64,000 nucleotides of DNA from Draconibacterium sediminis. Lineage in GTDB: Bacteria > Bacteroidota > Bacteroidia > Bacteroidales > Prolixibacteraceae. This document shows, in pieces, positions 1 through 9,367 of the stretch. The notes under the pieces were generated by a model. The model worked only from the letters and a program-made list of their open reading frames with translations, had not been told where the DNA came from and made no database searches. The translations under genes and the position numbers were made by a program. How positions within the stretch are numbered: position 1 is the first letter of the stretch; the number at the start of each line of letters is the position of its first letter. The stretch is from positions 1,178,001 through 1,242,000 of the forward strand of contig NZ_JRHC01000001.1 of the NCBI RefSeq assembly GCF_000949475.1, in the 5' to 3' direction.

Positions 1-62
1 GAGAGATAAGAATCGACGATCAGTCGCTGGGTTACATCGATAAAATGACGGTTGGATCTTAA
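1..62 (+). CDS. C-terminal tail of an unidentified upstream gene (partial)
   Basis: The frame beginning at base 3 is open from the window edge and ends in a TAA at 60-62, encoding a tail ending DKMTVGS. Its stop overlaps the ATG of the next gene by one base (TAATG), a common sign of translational coupling within an operon. Only about 19 residues are visible, so the family cannot be named. It could also be a chance open frame. Confidence 0.45.
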   Translation, partial: EIRIDDQSLGYIDKMTVGS

Positions 63-793
63 TGGCAGCTCTTCCTTACAAGCAATCAAAACAATCCAAG
101 AAAGGTCAGGTAGAGGAGATGTTCGATAATATCTCTCACCGTTATGATTTCCTGAACCATGTACTATCGTTGAATATTGATAAAATATGGCGCAGAAAAA
201 CCATTAATAAACTACGACCATATCAGCCCGAAAATATTCTGGATATTGCAACGGGCACCGGCGATTTTGCTGTTGCCGCGTTAAAACTGGGCGATGTAAA
301 AGTTACCGGTATCGACATTTCAGAAGGAATGCTGAATGTTGGACGGGAAAAAATAAAGGCAAAAAAACTGGAAGACAGAATCAGCTTTCAAAAAGCCGAT
401 TCGGAAAACCTGCCTTTCAATGATGGAGCTTTTGATGCCGCCATTGTTGGTTTTGGCGTTCGTAATTTCGAAAATCTGGAAAAAGGGCTTTCTGAAATAA
501 AGCGCGTTTTAAAACCCGGAGGTGTGTTTTTTGTTCTCGAATTCTCGAAACCGGTGAGTTTCCCTTTCAAGCAGATATACATGTTTTATTTTATGCGCAT
601 TTTGCCCTTAATTGGCCGAATGGTTTCGAAAGACAGCAGGGCCTATACCTATTTGCCCGAATCGGTAAATGAATTCCCCGATGGTGACAGATTTTTAACT
701 ATTTTAGCCGATGTTGGTTTTGTTCAGAATGAATGTTATCGACAAACTTTTGGAATTGCCTCAATTTATATGGCACATAAACCCAACAATTAA
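62..793 (+). CDS. ubiE: Demethylmenaquinone methyltransferase (UbiE/MenG)
   Basis: SAM-dependent C-methyltransferase of 243 residues that makes the last step of menaquinone synthesis, methylating demethylmenaquinone. The SAM-binding motif I (DIATGTGDFA) is at residues 61-70, an acidic motif (GIDIS) follows at about 84-88, and the family's N-terminal YDFLNHVLS signature lies at about 28-36. Length is normal for the family. Bacteroidota use menaquinone, so the menaquinone role is more likely than ubiquinone synthesis. The ATG overlaps the stop of the preceding frame. The next gene downstream is porT, an arrangement known in other Bacteroidota. Confidence 0.95.
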   Translation: MAALPYKQSKQSKKGQVEEMFDNISHRYDFLNHVLSLNIDKIWRRKTINKLRPYQPENILDIATGTGDFAVAALKLGDVKVTGIDISEGMLNVGREKIKAKKLEDRISFQKADSENLPFNDGAFDAAIVGFGVRNFENLEKGLSEIKRVLKPGGVFFVLEFSKPVSFPFKQIYMFYFMRILPLIGRMVSKDSRAYTYLPESVNEFPDGDRFLTILADVGFVQNECYRQTFGIASIYMAHKPNN

Positions 794-852
794 AACAAAG
801 CAAACAATAAATTATTTGTTTTTTTGTTTTTCATAAAAGCAACTTTAAGAAG

Positions 853-1605
853 GTGAAAAAAGTTTTAATCTCAATCATATTCCTTATTGCAGCTTGTAGT
901 GTTTTTGGGCAAAAGCAAAAAATTAACTACCTGACAACTTTTGATGATAAACTTTTTCATTTTGGTTTTACTATAGGGATGAACACCCTCGATTTTAATG
1001 TGGTGAATTATAATCCTATCGGCGAAAATCCTGATTTTGTACCTTACCCGCTCGATCGAATAATCTGGGATAGTCAAATCCGTTCTGATGTGGCTACTTT
1101 AATTCCCGGCTTTACCGTTGGAATTGTAACAAGTATGAGGCTTTCAAAAGACTTTAACCTGCGTTTTCTGCCGGGCTTATCGTTTGGCGAGCGGCAGTTG
1201 ACTTTTAATGTGCCGGTAAAAGATATTAATGTTTACGATGAAGATCTTTCATTCTACACCATTCGATCAACCTTTCTTGATTTTCCGCTATTGGTAAAAT
1301 ACAAGGCCCGACGTATTAACAACGACCGGCCTTATGTTATTTTTGGAGGAGCCTATCGTCACGATATTTCCCGAACCGCGCAAGAAGATTTGATTAAGTT
1401 AAAGAGCGGTGGTTTTTATGCCGAAGTTGGTGGTGGCTGGGACCATTATTTTGCGTTTTTCAGGTTTTCGCTGGAAGCCAAATTTAGTTTTGGATTAAAC
1501 AATCAGCTGGGCGATCTTCCGGAACCAACACAACGTTTGTATTACGCGCAATCGATAAAAAATCTGCGATCGAAGATTTTTACCCTATCCTTTCACTTTG
1601 AATAG
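853..1605 (+). CDS. porT: PorT-like outer membrane protein of the type IX secretion system
   Basis: A 250-residue protein with a signal peptide (residues 1-20, ending SVFGQ) followed by alternating beta-strand-like segments and a C-terminal aromatic strand (FTLSFHFE), as expected for a small outer membrane beta-barrel. Placement directly after ubiE is the known genomic position of porT/sprT, so I assign PorT from context plus length and character. PorT is needed for type IX secretion and gliding-related export. The start is a GTG at 853; no ATG exists in frame that would keep the signal peptide, so the non-ATG start is forced. The last 13 bases overlap the convergent RNA methyltransferase gene. 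A generic PorT-family barrel remains possible. Confidence 0.75.
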   Translation: MKKVLISIIFLIAACSVFGQKQKINYLTTFDDKLFHFGFTIGMNTLDFNVVNYNPIGENPDFVPYPLDRIIWDSQIRSDVATLIPGFTVGIVTSMRLSKDFNLRFLPGLSFGERQLTFNVPVKDINVYDEDLSFYTIRSTFLDFPLLVKYKARRINNDRPYVIFGGAYRHDISRTAQEDLIKLKSGGFYAEVGGGWDHYFAFFRFSLEAKFSFGLNNQLGDLPEPTQRLYYAQSIKNLRSKIFTLSFHFE

Positions 1606-2363
1606 GCACGTTTAAATTCGGAGCAAAGTATTGCTGTTGCAACCGATACATTTAAAGATTCGGCTTTTATTTCGTTTTCCGAAAAATTAGGGATACTCAA
1701 TTTGTTCGTTATTCGTTTTTCAACTGCAGGTCTTATTCCGTTTCCTTCGTTGCCCATAACCAGTACGGCTTGTTTAGGTAGTTGCTGTTGGTAAATGTTA
1801 TCGCCATTCATAAATGCGCCAAACACGGGGGCTTCAGCATTTTTTGCCAGCACACTCAGTTCTTCAAAATCACATTCATGCAGTTTAATCCGGCTGAACG
1901 ATCCCATGCTGGCCTGGATTACTTTCGGATTATACAAATCAACCGAATCGGGCGAGCAGAAAACATGTTGAATGCCATACCAGTCGCAAATTCGTACAAT
2001 GGTGCCCATATTGCCGGGGTCCTGAACTCCGTCGAGATAAATGGATAAGCCTTCGGGCAGTGATTTGGGGAAATCCGCCTTCTCCGGAATTTCACAAATA
2101 GCCAGGCTGTTTTGCGGATGTTGCAGCAGGCTTACCTTTTTCAGCTCTTTTGCATCGGTTTCGATAATTCTTTCCGCATCGGTTTGCGAAATTGAGAAAC
2201 GACTTGTGAACTGATCGGTAACGATTAACAGCTTAATTCTTAAATCTGAATCCAGCGCTTCTTTCACCATTTTATCCCCTTCAATAAGAAAGCAGTTTTC
2301 TTTTGTACGGTATTTTTTTAAAGCCAGCGAATTAATAAGTTTTGTTGTACTTTTACCAATCAT
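1593..2363 (-). CDS. SpoU/TrmH-family RNA 2'-O-methyltransferase
   Basis: A 256-residue SPOUT methyltransferase. An N-terminal RNA-binding region of about 100 residues (LIEGDKMVKEAL) precedes the trefoil-knot SpoU domain. The three family motifs are visible: QDPGNMGTIVR (about 116-126), MGNEGNGI near residue 205, and SLNVSVATAI near the C-terminus, which together form the SAM pocket. Such proteins methylate the ribose of rRNA or tRNA; the exact target cannot be read from sequence, though the N-terminal substrate-binding domain favours rRNA (RlmB-like). It is convergent with porT and divergent from the TamL gene. Confidence 0.9.
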   Translation of the reverse strand: MIGKSTTKLINSLALKKYRTKENCFLIEGDKMVKEALDSDLRIKLLIVTDQFTSRFSISQTDAERIIETDAKELKKVSLLQHPQNSLAICEIPEKADFPKSLPEGLSIYLDGVQDPGNMGTIVRICDWYGIQHVFCSPDSVDLYNPKVIQASMGSFSRIKLHECDFEELSVLAKNAEAPVFGAFMNGDNIYQQQLPKQAVLVMGNEGNGIRPAVEKRITNKLSIPNFSENEIKAESLNVSVATAILCSEFKRAYSK

Positions 2364-2455
2364 TTATTTTTGAACTGAATTCATAAAATATTTGTGGTAA
2401 AGTTACTGTTTCTATAAAACACAGGGTTATTTTTGATCAATAAAAGTTGTAGGAT

Positions 2456-4804
2456 TTGGCAACGAAGTATTACAGGCAAAAAATAGGAAGCTTCAAGTGG
2501 ATATTAGTTTTATCAGCAATGCTGCTTGCATCGTGTTCTCAAACTCGTTTTGTTCCTGAGCAAGAGTATTTGTTACAAAAGGTGGAACTCGAAATCGATA
2601 ACCAGGATGTGAGCCGTGAAGAAGCCAAATCTGTTCTACGACAAAAGGAGAATTACAAGATCCTCGGTTTTATTAAATTCTATCTGTTGCTGTACAATAT
2701 GTCGTCGAAGAAAAAGACCGACGATTGGCTAAAACGAATTGGAGAAGCCCCGCAGTTGTACGATAGAGCTATGGCCGAACGTTCGGCCGAACAGCTGGAA
2801 GGGTACATGGGGCAACGTGGCTATTACCAGGCAAATGTTACGGAGGAAGTACAGTTCAATGAAAAAAAGCGTAAGGCAAAACTGAAATTTTCGGTTGAGG
2901 CCGGCGATCAGTATAAAATACGACGGGTAAATTACCACTTCGAAACGCCCGAGTTACAAAAGATATTTTATAACGACTCGGCGAAATACCAAATGAGGCC
3001 CGGCACCGCATTCGATATTTATGAACTGGAAAAACAGCAGAAACGAATCGTTAGTTTATACCAAAACAACGGGTATTATTATTTTTCGAACAACCAGGTA
3101 CGTTATCTTGCCGATTCAACATTGTACAACAAACAGGTAATTCTCGATCTTTTTATTGGCGAACCCCAGGCGAGCCAGGTCGACAGTACAAGATTATTAA
3201 AACCGTATTACCTGAATAACTTTTACTATTCGGTGATGCCCGGGAATACACCCGTAACATCAAACCGTAAACAAGAATTTAATTTCTCCGATACGCTGTT
3301 TTGGGACAACTCAATACTTTATGCTAACGAAAAGGTTTCGTATCCGCCCGGGCTTTTTATTCGCACAAACCAAATGCAAAGCGGCGACCTGTATAATATT
3401 ACCGAGGTTGAAAATACGTTTAATGCGCTGAACCGGTTACGCCAGTTCCGGTTTGTTGATATTCAGTTTGAAGAGGCTTACCCTAAGCAGGATACCAATT
3501 TGCTCGATTGTAAAATTCGCCTGGCACCTTTAAATAAACAATCCACTTCGTTTGATATCGAGGGAACCAACACGTCGGGGAATTTGGGTGTGGCCGGAAA
3601 TATTTATTACCAGCACCGAAACCTGTTTAAAGGTGCCGAGGTCTTTCAGGTTCGGTTAAAAGGGGCAACCGAACGTCTGCACAGGTCGGTAGGCGACGGA
3701 ACTTCGGAAGCTTTTAATACCCGCGAATTTGGTGTTGAAACCAGTTTAATGGTACCAAAACTTTTGGGGCCGGGTACATACATAAAAAGTTTTGGGAAGT
3801 ATTTGCCCAAAACCGTTTTTAACGCAGGTTATAACTTTCAGCGCCGGCCCGAGTACACCCGAACTATTACCAACTTTAAGATTGGTTACGACTGGAAAAC
3901 TTCTCAAAACTATCAACATCTTTGGAATTTTCTCGATATGAACGTGGTCCGTTTGTATGAGTTTGATCCGAAGTTTATCAATTCCATTCAGGATTTATAT
4001 ATTAAAAGTAGTTTTACCGACCACCTTATATTTGCCATGAACTACTCGTTGATTTTTAACAATCAGCGGCTTTCATCAAATAAAAATTATACGTACGCCA
4101 GACTGAATGTCGAGTCGTCGGGAAATTTACTTTGGGCAATTTCTGAGCTTGCCAACCGAGATCTTACCTTTGAACAAGACTCCGTTACGAACGAAATTTC
4201 TGACTATTACAAAGTTTTTAATATTCGTTTTGCCCAATACATTAAAGCCGACCTTGAATTAAGGAAGGCATTTCAGATTGACCGATATAACTACGTTGTG
4301 GGGCGGTTGTTTGGCGGTGTCGGGCTGCCTTACGGAAACTCTCCTTTTTTACCCTTTGAAAAGCAGTATTTCGCCGGCGGAGCAAACGGCATTCGGGCAT
4401 GGCAGGTTCGTTCGCTGGGGCCGGGTACTTATACTCCGGAAGATGAAAATGCATATCCCAATCAATCGTCGGATATTAAACTGGAGGCCAATATCGAATA
4501 CCGCTTTCGTTTGTTAGGATCGCTGGAAGGCGCCCTGTTTTTAGACGCCGGAAACATTTGGGCAATGAACAGTAATGATAACCGCGAAGGTGCCGTTTTC
4601 AAAGTAGATAAGTTTTACCGGCAGTTTGCTGTTGGTACCGGAACCGGTTTCCGTTTCGATTTATCGTATTTTATTCTCCGTACTGATATTGGTATGAAAC
4701 TGCGCGATCCTGCAGCACCTCAGGGAGAAAGATGGATTATTGGCAACCGGGGCTATAAAGGAAGCGACTTTACTTTTTCGTTTGCCATTGGTTACCCATT
4801 TTAA
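2456..4804 (+). CDS. tamL: TamL-type BamA/TamA-like outer membrane lipoprotein
   Basis: A 782-residue outer membrane protein. Residues 1-26 form a lipoprotein signal peptide with lipobox LASC (acylated Cys27). POTRA-like regions follow (about 40-330), then a 16-strand-type barrel in the Omp85 superfamily, with GGANGIRAW near 645 and the C-terminal strand FTFSFAIGYPF. A lipid-anchored BamA paralogue is the hallmark of TamL, which with TamB handles outer membrane assembly in Bacteroidota. The start is TTG at 2456: an in-frame TAG lies at 2450-2452 and the next Met is inside the signal peptide, so a non-ATG start is forced. It is divergent from the RNA methyltransferase. Confidence 0.85.
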   Translation: MATKYYRQKIGSFKWILVLSAMLLASCSQTRFVPEQEYLLQKVELEIDNQDVSREEAKSVLRQKENYKILGFIKFYLLLYNMSSKKKTDDWLKRIGEAPQLYDRAMAERSAEQLEGYMGQRGYYQANVTEEVQFNEKKRKAKLKFSVEAGDQYKIRRVNYHFETPELQKIFYNDSAKYQMRPGTAFDIYELEKQQKRIVSLYQNNGYYYFSNNQVRYLADSTLYNKQVILDLFIGEPQASQVDSTRLLKPYYLNNFYYSVMPGNTPVTSNRKQEFNFSDTLFWDNSILYANEKVSYPPGLFIRTNQMQSGDLYNITEVENTFNALNRLRQFRFVDIQFEEAYPKQDTNLLDCKIRLAPLNKQSTSFDIEGTNTSGNLGVAGNIYYQHRNLFKGAEVFQVRLKGATERLHRSVGDGTSEAFNTREFGVETSLMVPKLLGPGTYIKSFGKYLPKTVFNAGYNFQRRPEYTRTITNFKIGYDWKTSQNYQHLWNFLDMNVVRLYEFDPKFINSIQDLYIKSSFTDHLIFAMNYSLIFNNQRLSSNKNYTYARLNVESSGNLLWAISELANRDLTFEQDSVTNEISDYYKVFNIRFAQYIKADLELRKAFQIDRYNYVVGRLFGGVGLPYGNSPFLPFEKQYFAGGANGIRAWQVRSLGPGTYTPEDENAYPNQSSDIKLEANIEYRFRLLGSLEGALFLDAGNIWAMNSNDNREGAVFKVDKFYRQFAVGTGTGFRFDLSYFILRTDIGMKLRDPAAPQGERWIIGNRGYKGSDFTFSFAIGYPF

Positions 4805-4943
4805 ATCTTTCTTTTTAAAAGTAATTCTTACTCGTTTTTTTATTTGCCGTGCTTGTTATGAATTATTTTTTTGCATTTTTGGGGCTTAAATTTTTTCATA
4901 TTGTTAGTTAAAAGAGGGTACGGCTCTCAAAATATTAGTTTTT

Positions 4944-6308
4944 ATGTCAAATCTTCCTTCGGGTAACCGCGATTCTTTTAGTTCAAAATTTGGTGTTATA
5001 GCAGCCGCCGCCGGTTCGGCAGTTGGTTTAGGTAATATTTGGAAATTTCCATACATCGCCGGAGTTTATGGCGGTGCAGCTTTCCTTTTTGTTTACCTTG
5101 CTTTTATTCTGGCTATTGGCTTGCCCGTTATGTTGTCGGAGCTGATTATAGGTCGGAGCTCAAGGAAAAATGCTTTTGGAGCATTTAAAGTTCTTGCTCC
5201 GGGTACTCCATGGCGTTATATTGGTATTTTGGGGGTAGGGGCAGCATTTCTGATTTTGTCCTTTTACGGTGTTGTAGCCGGCTGGAGCATCGAATATATT
5301 GTTCTTTCGCTGAAGAATGGATTCTCGGCCAAGAGCCCGGATGAGATAGGATTGTTATTTACCACTCTTATTGAGTCGCCTGTTAAGCCGGTAATATTCC
5401 AGCTAATATTTATGGTTTTGAGTGCCGGAATTGTAATTGTAGGTATTCAAAAAGGAATTGAGAAGTACACAAAGATTTTAATGCCGCTGTTGGTGATTAT
5501 TTTGGTGTTTTTGTGTGTAAAATCTGTATCGCTTGAAGGAGCCAAAGCCGGCCTGAACTTTTTATTTAAACCCGATTTTTCAAAGCTTACCGCCGATGGT
5601 ATTTTAAGTGCATTAGGGCATGCCTTTTTTACGCTTAGTTTGGGAATGGGTACGCTTATTACATACGGTTCGTATATTCAGAAGGATAATAACCTTGTAA
5701 ATACTGTAATAAATGTAACCGTTGCCGATACGGTAATTGCTCTAATGGCAGGGATCGCAATTTTTCCGGCGGTGTTTGCCTTTGGCATCGAGCCAAGCCA
5801 GGGACCTGGCCTTATTTTCGTGACACTGCCTAATGTATTTCACCAAATGCCGGGAGGCTATGTTTTTTCAATCCTGTTTTTTGTACTTCTTTCTGTAGCG
5901 GCATTAACCTCATCAATTTCAATTCTTGAAGTTGTGGTGGCCTATTTTAAAGAAGAGTTTAATATGGGCCGAAAAGCATCAACAATTTTGGCAACAGTTC
6001 TTATATCAATTTTGGGAGTTTTATGCTCGTTGTCTATGGGCGTATTATCGCCCTATACATTTATGGGATTGAATATTTTCGATTTAATGGACTGGATTTC
6101 AGCTAACTTGTTCCTGCCGGTTGGCGGAATGTTTATTGCATTATTTGTGGGTTGGTATTTAGGACGTAAGAAAGTTAAGGAAGAAGTGGCACAGGGCGGA
6201 ACACTTTCCGGTGCTCTTTTGTCAATTTTTATGTTCCTGGTGAAATTTATTGCTCCTATTGCCATTGCCATTGTAATGCTAAATAATTTCGGGCTGTTGA
6301 AATTCTAA
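4944..6308 (+). CDS. Sodium-dependent neurotransmitter-symporter-family transporter (NSS/SNF)
   Basis: Inner membrane permease of 454 residues with about 11-12 hydrophobic segments. The N-terminal signature SAVGLGNIWKFPY (about 25-37) carries the unwound TM1 region that coordinates sodium and substrate in LeuT-fold proteins. The helix breaks expected in TM6 also appear (AFFTLSLGMGTLITYGSY). The family imports amino acids or similar small molecules by sodium symport; the substrate cannot be told. It stands alone between tamL and a HhH-protein gene. Confidence 0.92.
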   Translation: MSNLPSGNRDSFSSKFGVIAAAAGSAVGLGNIWKFPYIAGVYGGAAFLFVYLAFILAIGLPVMLSELIIGRSSRKNAFGAFKVLAPGTPWRYIGILGVGAAFLILSFYGVVAGWSIEYIVLSLKNGFSAKSPDEIGLLFTTLIESPVKPVIFQLIFMVLSAGIVIVGIQKGIEKYTKILMPLLVIILVFLCVKSVSLEGAKAGLNFLFKPDFSKLTADGILSALGHAFFTLSLGMGTLITYGSYIQKDNNLVNTVINVTVADTVIALMAGIAIFPAVFAFGIEPSQGPGLIFVTLPNVFHQMPGGYVFSILFFVLLSVAALTSSISILEVVVAYFKEEFNMGRKASTILATVLISILGVLCSLSMGVLSPYTFMGLNIFDLMDWISANLFLPVGGMFIALFVGWYLGRKKVKEEVAQGGTLSGALLSIFMFLVKFIAPIAIAIVMLNNFGLLKF

Positions 6309-6476
6309 TTATCAGGCACCCCACTTGGGCTTTCAACTGTGAATGGTACAACCCTCTCATTCCGTTTCTTTTTGTATGTGGAAGCAGAAAGCTACGATTG
6401 TATTTTTTGCTAACTTAATTTCGATATTGTAACTTAGCAAAACGTCAATCTCTTTAAACTATTTAGCCCGGATGCA

Positions 6477-7580
6477 ATGAGAAAAGCCTGGCTCAAAATA
6501 AAAAATGGATTTCTTTCTTATACCAGGGGCGACCGGGTTGGTGTTATTGTATTATCCGTTTTGATTTTGATGTTGCTGGGCGCCAATGCTTATCTAAAAA
6601 GAATAGCTCCTAAACCTTATTATACGCCGGAACAATTTGCCGAAATTCAGGCGCAATGGAAAGCGGCCTGGCAGACAAATAAAAATAGCGCGTCATTGAC
6701 TCTTTTCCATTTTAATCCGAATACCATTACAGAAAGTGCCCTCGATTCGTTGGACATGCCCGACCCGATAAAACGAAACATTATAAAGTATCGTGCTGCC
6801 GGCGGAAGTTTTAAATCGAAAACTGATTTACTGAAACTTTACGGAATGAGTGATTCGGTGTATCGGCATCTTGAGCCATTTCTGGACTTACCCGAAGCTA
6901 TAGCAAAAGCGCAAACCAAAAAGATCAGCAGGCCAGAACCGGAAAAACCATCAGGATTTTTTGATCCGAATACGGCAAGTAAAGAGGAATTGCAAAAGTT
7001 TGGATTTAGTTCCTATCAGGCCAGTAATATTGTGTCGTACCGAAACAGTGGCGGAAGTTATCATCAGCCAGAGGACCTTTTAAAGATCTATGGACTTGAT
7101 TCGACTACTTTGGCAAGCATTTCCCCTTATCTGAAAATAGAGGCTGTTATGGAGCCGCCAGGAGACTTCTCAAACGAATTGTATGTTGTTGAACTAAATA
7201 GTGCCGATACTTCCGATCTTATTAAGCTAAATGGAATTGGTTCAGTTTATGCGTCTCGTATAATAAAGTACCGCGATTTACTTGGTGGCTTTTGTAATGT
7301 AAATCAGTTAATGGAAGTTTATGGATTTTCGGAAGAACTTTTTGCCACAGTAAAACCTGCCGTTACTGTTGATACAACTGCCATTAAACCCATTCGGATC
7401 AACTACGCTGAATTTTCAGAATTGATCAGGCACCCATATTTTGATAAGTCGAATGTAAAAGCAATACTTAATGAAAAGGATAAAAACGGACCCATAAAAA
7501 AGTTGTCGGACCTGGAGGCTCTTGAATCTGTTGACGCTGAGTTTATTGATAAAATAAGGCCTTATGTTACCTGTCGTTAA
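6477..7580 (+). CDS. Membrane-anchored helix-hairpin-helix (ComEA-like) repeat protein
   Basis: A 367-residue protein with one N-terminal membrane segment (about residues 23-40) and at least three ComEA-type helix-hairpin-helix repeats with GG-turns and conserved KYR/SYR (near YRAAGGSFK, YRNSGGSYH and YRDLLGGFC), plus a diverged fourth repeat at the C-terminus (about 305-367). HhH repeats bind DNA backbone without sequence specificity. The family is common in Bacteroidota and is usually labelled ComEA-like; a role in DNA uptake is possible but unproven. The ATG start is preceded by 168 bases of spacer in which I see nothing else. Confidence 0.85.
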   Translation: MRKAWLKIKNGFLSYTRGDRVGVIVLSVLILMLLGANAYLKRIAPKPYYTPEQFAEIQAQWKAAWQTNKNSASLTLFHFNPNTITESALDSLDMPDPIKRNIIKYRAAGGSFKSKTDLLKLYGMSDSVYRHLEPFLDLPEAIAKAQTKKISRPEPEKPSGFFDPNTASKEELQKFGFSSYQASNIVSYRNSGGSYHQPEDLLKIYGLDSTTLASISPYLKIEAVMEPPGDFSNELYVVELNSADTSDLIKLNGIGSVYASRIIKYRDLLGGFCNVNQLMEVYGFSEELFATVKPAVTVDTTAIKPIRINYAEFSELIRHPYFDKSNVKAILNEKDKNGPIKKLSDLEALESVDAEFIDKIRPYVTCR

Positions 7581-7632
7581 AAAAGTGAAAACTATTTTTT
7601 CTCGATAGGAAATATTATTTTTTTGCTTTAAA

Positions 7633-7663
7633 TTTGAAATACTATGAAATATTTCTAAATTTG
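7633..7663 (+). promoter_or_regulatory. Bacteroidota-type promoter for rpsU-xerC-hpf
   Basis: TTTG at 7633-7636, a 19-base spacer, then TAAATTTG at 7656-7663. This matches the sigma-ABfr consensus TTTG-N19/21-TAnnTTTG. Transcription would start near 7670, leaving a leader of about 30 bases before rpsU. Confidence 0.75.
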
Positions 7664-7698
7664 CGCCTCAATTTTTAAAAAATGTAAATCCGAAAGAT

Positions 7699-7890
7699 AT
7701 GATTATTATTCCGGTAAAAGAAGGCGAAAATATTGAAAGAGCTTTAAAAAGGTTCAAGAGAAAATTCGAGAAAACTGGCGTTATCAAAGAGTTACGTGAT
7801 CGTCAGAAGTTCACCAAGCCTTCTGTAAGAAGAAGGGAAGAATTGAAAAAGGCAGCATACGTACAAGGTCTGCAGCAACAGGAAGACTAA
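7699..7890 (+). CDS. rpsU: 30S ribosomal protein S21
   Basis: A 63-residue, strongly basic protein with the S21 pattern: MIIIPVKEGENIERALKRFKRKFEKTG followed by a Lys/Arg-rich tail (spoken of by position: residues 1-27 and 28-55). S21 sits on the 30S platform next to the anti-Shine-Dalgarno end of 16S rRNA and affects initiation. In Bacteroidota it typically precedes xerC and hpf, as here. A consensus promoter lies 36 bases upstream. Confidence 0.96.
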   Translation: MIIIPVKEGENIERALKRFKRKFEKTGVIKELRDRQKFTKPSVRRREELKKAAYVQGLQQQED

Positions 7891-7932
7891 AGTTTTCTTT
7901 GGTGATTCCTGAATTATTAGTTTAGATGGCCA

Positions 7933-8829
7933 ATGAGTTATCAGGAATCGTTTATCAATTTTTTGAAGTATGAGAAGAGATACTCTCCTCATACGGTGAA
8001 AGCATATGAAAAAGACCTCGATCGGTTTGTGGAATTTTGCACAAAAATGGTCGGGGATTTTGTTGTTAAAGATGTTGATCTCAAACTACTGCGTTCTTGG
8101 GTGGTAGACTTAATGGAACACGATTATAATCCGAGTTCGGTAAGCAGGATGATGACGGCGGTAAAGTCGTTCTATAACTTTTTGCTTCGCGAGCAGGTTG
8201 TTGATGTTAATCCGGCTATAAATGTTCCGCTTCCGAAAATAAGGAAGAAACTGCCATATTTTGTTGAGGAGAATAATCTGAACCATTTATTGGACGATGA
8301 TTTGTTTGATAATGGATTCAGAGGGAGGAGAGATAAATTAATCATTTCGTTATTTTACGGAACCGGCATTCGTTTGGCAGAGTTAATTAACCTGAAAGAC
8401 CGGGATTTTAACACTGCCGAATATTTAATAAAAGTGCTGGGGAAACGTAATAAAGAAAGGATTATTCCATATCCAAGAGAAATTAACCAATTGTATATCG
8501 ATTACGTAGATGTTAGAAACAACGAAATCGTAAACAATAGTGGCTATTTATTTGTAACGGAAAAAGGAAAGCAGATTTACGAAAAACTGGTTTACCGCGT
8601 TGTCAAAAATAATTTAGCCAGGGTAACGTCTCTTGAAAAAAAGAGTCCGCATGTTTTGAGGCATACTTACGCAACACATTTATTGAATAATGGTGCCGAT
8701 CTTAATGCAGTAAAAGAATTGCTGGGGCATGCAAATTTGGCGGCAACTCAGGTGTATACTCATACCACATTCGAGAAGCTGCAACAGAGTTATAAACAGG
8801 CCCACCCCCGTGGTGGTAAAAACGATTGA
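7933..8829 (+). CDS. xerC: Tyrosine recombinase XerC
   Basis: Site-specific recombinase of 298 residues that resolves chromosome dimers at dif with a XerD partner. The N-terminal SAM-like core-binding domain (residues 1-85, YSPHTVKAYEKDL) precedes the catalytic domain. The catalytic residues are all visible: Arg in GTGIRLAEL, a Lys in the beta-hairpin region (KVLGKRNKER), HxxR in HVLRHTYATHLL, the second His in LLGHANLAATQVYTH, and the nucleophilic Tyr in the same motif. It follows rpsU and its stop overlaps the region of the hpf start, suggesting cotranscription. Confidence 0.95.
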   Translation: MSYQESFINFLKYEKRYSPHTVKAYEKDLDRFVEFCTKMVGDFVVKDVDLKLLRSWVVDLMEHDYNPSSVSRMMTAVKSFYNFLLREQVVDVNPAINVPLPKIRKKLPYFVEENNLNHLLDDDLFDNGFRGRRDKLIISLFYGTGIRLAELINLKDRDFNTAEYLIKVLGKRNKERIIPYPREINQLYIDYVDVRNNEIVNNSGYLFVTEKGKQIYEKLVYRVVKNNLARVTSLEKKSPHVLRHTYATHLLNNGADLNAVKELLGHANLAATQVYTHTTFEKLQQSYKQAHPRGGKND

Positions 8830-8831
8830 TT

Positions 8832-9134
8832 ATGGAAGTAAAAATTAATTCAGTGCATTTTAACGCCGACCAGAAGTTGGTGGAATTCGTGAACAAAAAA
8901 GTAAACAAACTGGATACTTTTTTTGATGGGATATTAAAGGCTGAGGTAATCCTTAAGGTTGCAAAGCCCGAGGCAGCAAACAATAAAGTTTCTGAGTTAA
9001 AAATTTCCATTCCTTCAAAGGAGAATCTTTTTGCAAAAAAGCAGGCAGATACATTTGAAGAAGCGACAGATTTAGCTATCGATGCTATTAAGAAACAGCT
9101 TGTTAAATACAAGGAAAAATTGAAGAGTAAATAA
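8832..9134 (+). CDS. hpf: Ribosome hibernation promoting factor / RaiA-like
   Basis: A short HPF of 100 residues with the beta-alpha-beta-beta-beta-alpha S30AE/YfiA fold (KINSVHFNADQKLVEFV... KKQLVKYKEKLK at the C-terminus). It binds the 30S decoding centre and promotes ribosome dimerisation or inactivation in slow growth. I chose the ATG at 8832 over a TTG two codons upstream, because the ATG is three bases after the xerC stop and is the normal N-terminus of the family. The long C-terminal dimerisation domain of long HPF is absent, as is usual in this phylum. Confidence 0.92.
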   Translation: MEVKINSVHFNADQKLVEFVNKKVNKLDTFFDGILKAEVILKVAKPEAANNKVSELKISIPSKENLFAKKQADTFEEATDLAIDAIKKQLVKYKEKLKSK

Positions 9135-9181
9135 TATTTAAAAATTAAAGCTTAAATTTTAGTTTTTTAAAATAATATTTT

Positions 9182-9189
9182 TACATTTG
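9182..9189 (+). promoter_or_regulatory. TAnnTTTG -7 box upstream of the tRNA cluster (first of two)
   Basis: TACATTTG matches the -7 consensus and is followed by GCACAC, a typical start region. The -33 region is a poor match (T-rich, no TTTG at the right spacing). It lies about 207 bases before the first tRNA, so either it gives a long leader or it once drove genes now lost. Confidence 0.45.
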
Positions 9190-9359
9190 CACACCCTTTT
9201 TAGGGGCGTTCTGAAGACAGCTGAAAATAGAGTGCTTTGCAGAGAATTGAAGCTTTTGAAATGGTTTTTTGAATTTCGCTTTGCAAAAAGAAAAATGAGA
9301 AAAATTGAAAAAAAAGCACACGAGTAGTGAAAAATATTCGGTTGTTTGGAAAAAAGTTG

Positions 9360-9367
9360 TAATTTTG
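9360..9367 (+). promoter_or_regulatory. TAnnTTTG -7 box directly upstream of tRNA-Gly
   Basis: TAATTTTG followed by GCACGG, 29 bases before tRNA-Gly. A -33 element is degenerate (TTCG at 9337-9340 at the usual spacing, or TTTG at 9345-9348 too close). Position and start-region sequence suit a stable-RNA promoter for tRNA-Gly, tRNA-Thr and tuf. Confidence 0.5.
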
